Positions 59,316-64,000 of a DNA stretch of 64,000 nucleotides are shown piece by piece. The position numbers and the translations under genes are program-made. Source of the DNA: Thalassoglobus polymorphus (GTDB lineage Bacteria > Planctomycetota > Planctomycetia > Planctomycetales > Planctomycetaceae); NCBI RefSeq assembly GCF_007744255.1, contig NZ_CP036267.1, forward strand, positions 4,134,001-4,198,000, given 5' to 3'. Within the stretch, counting starts at the first letter, position 1. Each line of letters opens with the position of its first letter. The notes under the pieces are model-generated. The model made no database searches, was not told where the DNA came from, and worked only from the letters and a program-made list of their open reading frames with translations.

Positions 59316-62300
59316 GTTTACCCTCACGACTCTCTTTGACAACGGCATCTGGCCCAATGCGGTAATGCTCCACTGCCATGACGGGTTGCCAACCCAGGCG
59401 GGCGGGATTCCTTACGATGTGCAGCTCCGGCGCGCCGGCACAGTTGAAGACGGCGTAGAGCCAGTAGTCGTTCTTCATCCGCTCGGCGGTCCGGTACTCA
59501 TTCTCGCTGAGGGCGACGATGCCAACCCCCGCGCGGCCTTTGACTTCGATGAAGCGGACTTCGATGAACGTCTGTGGGTCTTCCGGATGCGGTCGACGAG
59601 AGATCAGATCGAATCCCCGATTCTCATCCTCCACACTTTCGACCACCCAGCCACGTTCTTCCTCATGGCGGGTAGCGACTTCAATCGCGATCCGCTCGAT
59701 CTCATCATCCCGCACCATTGGGGCGAAATCGGGATTGCTGCGATCGGGATGAGGAGTGACCCATGCCCGTCCAAGATGGTGGATGTCCGAGATGGAACTG
59801 TGCCGTTCGAGTTCCAGTTCCTGTCGGCGGGTTTCGAGTCGATTGTTGAGGTTATCGAGATGCTGCTCGGCTTGGGCGATCAAACCATCGAGTCCCTGGA
59901 CAGTCTGGCCTTCGATCTGACGATTGAGGTATTCGGCCAGCGTGTGCTGCCCCCGGTCGATGAGAGCATTGAGGCTGATCTCGACATGCCGTTCGATCCG
60001 TCGAACTTCTCCCTGCCGATCGGCGGCAACTTCCTCTCCCCACGGCTCCAGAGTGTGCTCGTATAGAAACTGTTCGACTACCTGCCGATCGGGGAGTGTG
60101 ACCGCGTCGCTCGGACCAGTCGCACCTGCCGGAGCGGGTGCGACATCGAGCAGGATTGTCGGTTCGTGGATTTTCATTTCCCCACTGAGGGCCGTTTCCA
60201 CCGCAAACAAGCGGCGATGCAACGTGCGGCCACGACCATCCTTCACGGAAGCAGCAAAGACGTCGATCAACGCCGGGTCATCGCGATGCAAGTCATAAAA
60301 CACGGCCCCTCGATGCAGATGATCTTCCGTCCGCCGCAGAATGTCGCAGCGAACCACCTCGAAGAGCGGATGGCCGGGGGTGACCCATTCTAATGTTGGG
60401 GCATCGCGCAGCCGTTCTTTGTCGAACACTACCTGCTTGTATTCTCGTCCGAGCCTGCCGAAGCGTTCTTCCTGGGCATCACCGATTGGAAGCAGGTTGC
60501 GTGGCGTTTTGCCGACGCGGTAGACGTGGCTGTTCTTCCCCGTTTCCTTGGCCCGCATTCCGCACTCGGGGGCGGCATCAACAAAAAACTGTTCGATGAC
60601 TTCGGGAACCAGCCGCCGTTCTCTGGCTTCCGCACTTTTACCAACCATCGCGGAGAGATTGAGTTCCTTTTTGGCCAACCCTTCGAGTGTTGATTCCGTA
60701 ATGACACGAAACTTTTCCGGGCTGACATCGCGGACGATACGGTCCTCTATCTTGTGGACGTCGGTCTGCCGGGCGTACATGTCCCGAAGCAGGCGTTCGA
60801 GTTGGTTCGATGGAAAGACTTCGCCAACGACATCGAAGACTTGATCAGAACCGAGGTCGTTGCGAATTTCCGCCAGCCGATCGAGCAGCTTGCGGAGGAC
60901 TCGCCCTTCGCGTGTGTTCTGTGCGACGAAGTTGAAGACGAGGCAGTCTTTGTCCTGGCCGTAACGGTGAATACGTCCGACCCGCTGTTCAAGCCGAACC
61001 GGGTTCCAGGGGATGTCGAAGTTGATCATCAACCAACAGAACTGCAAGTTGATCCCTTCGCCAGCTGCCTCTGTCGCCACGAGCACCTGGCAGCTCTCTT
61101 TGAACTCCCGTTCTGCGTAAATCCGGGTGCCTGGAGTGTCTCGGTCACCGATTTTCATCCCGCCGTGAATCTGCGTGGTAGTCAGTCCCCACTCGATCAG
61201 TTTGCCGAGCGGACGACCGTCCTTGCCGTCACCAACCAGAAAGTCGAGAGTGTCTTTGTGTTCGGTAAAGATCAGCAGTTTCATCTGCGGATCGTCGAAG
61301 ATGCCTTCCTGATTGAGGACGGCCCGCAGCTTCGTCAGCTTGGTTTGATCGTCACGATCTTCGAGTTGAAGGGCTTGCGTGACCAGGTTGCCCAAACTGG
61401 CGATTTCTTCCCGAAGGACAACGGGATCGACGGACAGCACTTCGTTTTCGAGTTGATCAACAATCTGCTGTTGCTCTTCGGCATCGAGGTCGTCGAAGTC
61501 TTCTGGCATCTTCTTCTGAATCTGTTCCTGCCGGTACGCTTCGGGATCGGCAAGAATCTTCTCGCGACGAACCTTCATACGTTCGAGACTGCGTCGAACA
61601 GCATAGATTGACGAAGCCATCCGTCGCTGGAGCATGGCCATCGTGAAACCAACCGCTCGTCCCCGAGCCGACTGATCCTGAGCAGCAGCAAAGGACTGAT
61701 CTTCCACGAATCGGGTCAGGTCGTCGTAAAACTCCAGTTCGTCACCGTCGAGATCGAACGTCGCACTGCGTACTTCACGCTTCGTAAACAGTTTGTGGAC
61801 ATCCCCCGTTTCCGGATCGGGAAAAGTTACCAGAGCCTCTTTGGTACGTCGGAGGTAGAACGGGGCCTCCTGTTCCCGCATTGCCTGTTCAAGACTCTGG
61901 ATACTTCCGTATACATCTGAATCGAGCAGAGCGAGGAACCGTCTGAAGTGATCTGGATCGCCTTTGTGTGGCGTGGCCGTCATCAGCAGGAAGTGGTCTG
62001 TCATACTTGAGAGCGACTCGCCCAGTCGATAGGCGTACGTCTTATGGTCTTCGCTCCTCGCACTCATTTTGTGAGCTTCGTCAACGATGACCAAATCCCA
62101 GCGAGACCGCAGCAGGCTTTCGCGAGCATCCTCCACGATGGAAGCCCAAGAGACGGAAGTCACCGCCTGATCGCAATCCTGCCAAGGGTTCTGTCCATAG
62201 TTCTCTCGGAGGACAGTACCACGGATCACCTTGAAGCTCTCGCGGAACTTGTCGGACATCTCCCGTTGCCACTGAAACGTCAGATTCGCCGGACAAACGA

Positions 62301-62763
62301 TCAGTACTCGACGAACCAGACCACGAGCCTTCAGCTCTTTGAGCAGCAGCCCGGCCATGATTGTCTTACCGGCACCGGGATCGTCGGCCAGCAGGAAACG
62401 GATGCGGGGAAGACGCAGAAAATAGCTATAAACGGCTTCGAGCTGGTGCGGCAATGGATCGACACGTGCGATCGAGAGCGAGAAAAACGGATCGTATTCG
62501 TAAGCCAGTCCCAGTCGATGGGCTTCAACCCCGAGCCGGAACATACGAGCATCGCCATTGAATGGCTCTCGTTCAGCCGACACCCGCAACTGCGCCAACT
62601 GTGCAGAAGTAAGAACGGGATCGTGTGTCATCCCGCTATTTCGGCCTCGGCCAATGACCTTGAGTGAAGTGCCCATCGGCATAGTGGCCAAAACCTCGAT
62701 CGGCTCTGGCAATGTCGGCCCGGTAACGATACTGCCGATTCGGATTTGATTTACGACTGTCAT
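59308..62763 (-). CDS. SNF2-like helicase with DUF3883
   Basis: A 1151-residue helicase: motif I 'ADDPGAGKTIMAGLLL', DEAH box 'VIVDEAHKMSA', 'MTATPHKGDPDHF', and motif VI 'QRVGRIHRYGQDKD' (superfamily 2, HepA/RapA-like). The end has a DUF3883 domain ('FIEVKGRAGVGIVALSENEY'), a restriction-endonuclease-like fold often found on defence helicases. It would translocate on DNA and help the methylase, nuclease and DUF499 proteins act. The ATG at 62763 lies 22 bases after the HTH gene stop; the longer start at 62832 would overlap that gene. Confidence 0.9.
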   Translation of the reverse strand: MTVVNQIRIGSIVTGPTLPEPIEVLATMPMGTSLKVIGRGRNSGMTHDPVLTSAQLAQLRVSAEREPFNGDARMFRLGVEAHRLGLAYEYDPFFSLSIARVDPLPHQLEAVYSYFLRLPRIRFLLADDPGAGKTIMAGLLLKELKARGLVRRVLIVCPANLTFQWQREMSDKFRESFKVIRGTVLRENYGQNPWQDCDQAVTSVSWASIVEDARESLLRSRWDLVIVDEAHKMSARSEDHKTYAYRLGESLSSMTDHFLLMTATPHKGDPDHFRRFLALLDSDVYGSIQSLEQAMREQEAPFYLRRTKEALVTFPDPETGDVHKLFTKREVRSATFDLDGDELEFYDDLTRFVEDQSFAAAQDQSARGRAVGFTMAMLQRRMASSIYAVRRSLERMKVRREKILADPEAYRQEQIQKKMPEDFDDLDAEEQQQIVDQLENEVLSVDPVVLREEIASLGNLVTQALQLEDRDDQTKLTKLRAVLNQEGIFDDPQMKLLIFTEHKDTLDFLVGDGKDGRPLGKLIEWGLTTTQIHGGMKIGDRDTPGTRIYAEREFKESCQVLVATEAAGEGINLQFCWLMINFDIPWNPVRLEQRVGRIHRYGQDKDCLVFNFVAQNTREGRVLRKLLDRLAEIRNDLGSDQVFDVVGEVFPSNQLERLLRDMYARQTDVHKIEDRIVRDVSPEKFRVITESTLEGLAKKELNLSAMVGKSAEARERRLVPEVIEQFFVDAAPECGMRAKETGKNSHVYRVGKTPRNLLPIGDAQEERFGRLGREYKQVVFDKERLRDAPTLEWVTPGHPLFEVVRCDILRRTEDHLHRGAVFYDLHRDDPALIDVFAASVKDGRGRTLHRRLFAVETALSGEMKIHEPTILLDVAPAPAGATGPSDAVTLPDRQVVEQFLYEHTLEPWGEEVAADRQGEVRRIERHVEISLNALIDRGQHTLAEYLNRQIEGQTVQGLDGLIAQAEQHLDNLNNRLETRRQELELERHSSISDIHHLGRAWVTPHPDRSNPDFAPMVRDDEIERIAIEVATRHEEERGWVVESVEDENRGFDLISRRPHPEDPQTFIEVRFIEVKGRAGVGIVALSENEYRTAERMKNDYWLYAVFNCAGAPELHIVRNPARLGWQPVMAVEHYRIGPDAVVKESREGKRD

Positions 62764-62785
62764 TGACGTTCTTGCCCGTAGGTTA

Positions 62786-62998
62786 TTACTTGGCCTTATG
62801 CTTCTCTCTTGTGGCTGACTCCGCTGTTTCACGAAGGAAGTCCTCCAAGTCGGATCGTTTGAACAATCGGTAACCGTTGGCGGGATTGCGGTGGCAAGGA
62901 ATTTTGCCAGATTCTCCGTACTTTCTCAGGGTCGTCTGCGAGACGCCGAGAATCTCCGCAGCCTCGGCGGTCTTTACGTAATCATTCAGTTTTTCCAT
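62786..62998 (-). CDS. Excisionase/BldC-like HTH protein
   Basis: A 70-residue DNA-binding protein with a MerR-type winged helix: 'TAEAAEILGVSQTTLRKYGE' and 'GKIPCHRNPANGYRLFKRSD'. Such small proteins regulate promoters or recombination. It is the first gene of the helicase-methylase-ATPase operon, 22 bases before the helicase, and faces away from the DUF1257 gene. It probably controls this operon; a perfect palindrome lies 105 bases upstream (63103-63131). Confidence 0.85.
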   Translation of the reverse strand: MEKLNDYVKTAEAAEILGVSQTTLRKYGESGKIPCHRNPANGYRLFKRSDLEDFLRETAESATREKHKAK

Positions 62999-63097
62999 CG
63001 CTTAGTACCTTCGATGCGTGGCAGAAACGGCCCCGTTCGATCATGACACAGTCTAGCAAAGTCTACACCCCATCGGTAGCGGACGGAGCATTAGTCT

Positions 63098-63178
63098 ATG
63101 CGCCAGGTTGGACACGATCTGTCCAACCTGGACCGGCTGGTTGCTGAATTGGAGCAAAAAACGCGGCAAGTACCTTGA
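63098..63178 (+). CDS. Possible 26-codon leader ORF
   Basis: ATG at 63098 with GGAG nine bases upstream opens a 26-residue frame (begins MRQVGHDLSN, ends KTRQVP). Its codons 2-12 coincide with a perfect inverted repeat, and an intrinsic terminator follows 45 bases after its stop. It could be a leader peptide, or chance overlap with an RNA structure. Confidence 0.35.
   Translation: MRQVGHDLSNLDRLVAELEQKTRQVP
63103..63131. promoter_or_regulatory. Perfect 12-bp inverted repeat
   Basis: CCAGGTTGGACA (63103-63114) and TGTCCAACCTGG (63120-63131) flank CGATC. It lies between the divergent HTH gene and DUF1257 gene. It could be an operator for the HTH protein or an RNA hairpin. Confidence 0.5.
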
Positions 63179-63223
63179 TGCCCCTGGCATAGCTCTGGGA
63201 ACTCGCTTCTCAGGCTCTCGCTG

Positions 63224-63264
63224 CCCCGTGCGAACCGACTTTGACCGGTTCGTGCGGGGTTTTT
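63224..63264 (+). terminator. Intrinsic terminator in the DUF1257 leader
   Basis: CCCCGTGCGAACCG (63224-63237) pairs with CGGTTCGTGCGGGG (63246-63259), 14 bp including two G-U pairs, loop of eight bases, followed at once by five T residues. It stands 60 bases before the DUF1257 start on the same strand, so upstream transcription must be stopped or regulated here, or it ends a small RNA. Confidence 0.75.
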
Positions 63265-63324
63265 CTCGTTTCGGGGCCGGTGGTCGGTCCTGCGTTTGTT
63301 TTCTGTAACTCGGAGGATCAAGCC

Positions 63325-63693
63325 TTGTCGCACATCGTTTCGATTCAAACAGAAGTTCGTGATCCTGTCGCCATTCGGTCGGCGTGTGATCGACTCAAGC
63401 TGCCAGAGCCGGTCTTTGGTCAGGTGAAGCTGTTCAGCAACTCGGCAACAGGCTGGGCTGTGCAGTTGCCGGAGTGGCGGTATCCGGTTGTGGCCGACGT
63501 CAACACCGGCAAGCTCGCCTACGACAATTACAACGGTCGCTGGGGTGAGCAAAAGCAGCTCGATCGGTTCCTTCAGGGATATGCGGTCGAGAAAGCCAAG
63601 ATCGAAGCCCGCAAGAAAGGACACTCGGTTATCGAGCAGCCTCTGGAAGATGGCTCGATCAAGCTGACCGTGAGCGTCGGAGGTGCTGCATGA
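63325..63693 (+). CDS. DUF1257 protein (Ycf35-like)
   Basis: A 122-residue protein of the DUF1257 family, related to plastid Ycf35: 'SHIVSIQTEVRDPVAIRSAC' and 'GWAVQLPEWRYPVVADVNTG' with a following 'NGRWGEQKQLDRFLQGYAVE'. The function is unknown. The start is TTG at 63325, with CGGAGGA eight bases upstream and the family's usual SHIV beginning; the upstream ATG-like frame (63241) runs into the terminator. The stop overlaps the DUF2997 start by four bases (ATGA). Confidence 0.85.
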   Translation: MSHIVSIQTEVRDPVAIRSACDRLKLPEPVFGQVKLFSNSATGWAVQLPEWRYPVVADVNTGKLAYDNYNGRWGEQKQLDRFLQGYAVEKAKIEARKKGHSVIEQPLEDGSIKLTVSVGGAA

Positions 63694-63884
63694 GCAAGAC
63701 CATCGAAATCACCGTCCTGCCCAATGGGCAGACCAAAGTGGAAACCAAAGGCTTCGTCGGCTCGGAGTGTCGACAGGCCAGTCAGTTCATCGAGAAGGCG
63801 CTGGGGCAGCAGACTGATGAAGTCCTCAAGGCTGAGTTTCATCAATCGGCCTCGCGTCAGCAGCCTGTGCAGGAAGGAGGTTGA
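63690..63884 (+). CDS. DUF2997 protein
   Basis: A 64-residue protein of the DUF2997 family ('IEITVLPNGQTKVETKGFVG' and 'CRQASQFIEKALG'). It is translated by coupling from the DUF1257 gene. The pair is often followed by an AAA ATPase gene. Function unknown. Confidence 0.85.
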   Translation: MSKTIEITVLPNGQTKVETKGFVGSECRQASQFIEKALGQQTDEVLKAEFHQSASRQQPVQEGG

Positions 63885-63887
63885 CCG

Positions 63888-64000
63888 TGATCAAAGTCCG
63901 ACGCCGTGTCCTGCGCCCGCAAAGTTCTGACGCGGAATCCCGTCGTCACCAGCGAAGGCTTCAAAAGAAACAGGATCAACTCACCAAAGAGCGTGAATCC
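63888..64000 (+). CDS. Start of a further gene in the DUF1257 run (partial)
   Basis: GTG at 63888 has AAGGAGG at 63875-63881 and opens a basic frame (begins MIKVRRRVLRPQ, then many Arg/Gln/Lys) to the window end. No family can be named from 37 residues. It lies three bases after the DUF2997 stop, so it belongs to the same transcript. Confidence 0.6.

Overview
The window looks like the chromosome of a planctomycete (class Planctomycetia, moderate G+C). Clues are a twin-arginine Gfo/Idh/MocA oxidoreductase, a DUF5117/DUF4953-type secreted metalloprotease, a GldA / GldF-GldG / DUF4340 transporter operon, many Sec/Tat or lipoprotein signals, and a DUF1257-DUF2997 gene pair. No rRNA gene or other taxonomic marker is present, so this is an inference from gene content.

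Region 1 (about 1-17.2 kb) reads as ordinary chromosome: oxidoreductase, metalloprotease, WYL regulator, a very short sigma-like factor, an AGCS-type amino-acid/sodium symporter with an added exported domain, a GNAT acetyltransferase, and the three-gene Gld-like ABC operon. The DUF4340 gene of that operon carries 14 tandem 12-bp repeats encoding KPES.

Region 2 starts at tRNA-Val(GAC) (17240-17313), followed at once by a tyrosine recombinase that has lost its catalytic domain. From here to the end of the window the content is accessory, which fits an old integrative island at the tRNA gene. Two related transposases (18.5 and 29.1 kb) and fused gene debris (an SPFH-protein tail against an HTH-protein fragment, 28.2-29.0 kb) mark rearrangement. 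Between them lies a candidate defence or restriction-modification module: TerB-like protein, MORC/MutL-like GHKL ATPase and Z1-domain ATPase on the + strand, converging on a DUF2075 helicase with a nuclease-like N-terminus and a 5-methylcytosine methyltransferase on the - strand.

Region 3 (30.5-39.2 kb, - strand) is a heavy-metal RND efflux operon: TolC-like protein, His-rich exported protein, adaptor, CusA/CzcA pump, His-rich lipoprotein and DUF3147 membrane protein. Region 4 (39.5-43.0 kb) holds four small accessory genes: a protein with a damaged M41-like motif, a DUF123/GIY-YIG-like protein, a DUF5131 protein, and an unknown.

Region 5 (43.6-50.2 kb, - strand) is one tightly overlapping operon around a prokaryotic ubiquitin-like conjugation system. 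In transcription order it runs: sigma factor, acidic protein, ImmA/IrrE metallopeptidase, possible small ORF, multiubiquitin-type Ubl, E2 (Prok-E2_E type), JAB-E1 fusion, DUF6527 protein, and an exported cysteine-peptidase-like domain fused to an acyl-CoA dehydrogenase. The last gene is the most unusual protein in the window.

Region 6 (50.4-63.0 kb, - strand) is a second defence-type operon: HTH protein, SNF2-like helicase with DUF3883, OLD-like ATPase/TOPRIM, DUF1156 adenine methylase, PD-(D/E)XK nuclease, unknown protein, DUF499 ATPase. It matches the helicase-methylase-ATPase arrangement with genes embedded between the core ones, and nearly every junction overlaps by a few bases. Region 7 (63.1-64.0 kb, + strand) has a palindrome, a 26-codon ORF and an intrinsic terminator ahead of DUF1257 and DUF2997, and a further gene runs off the end.
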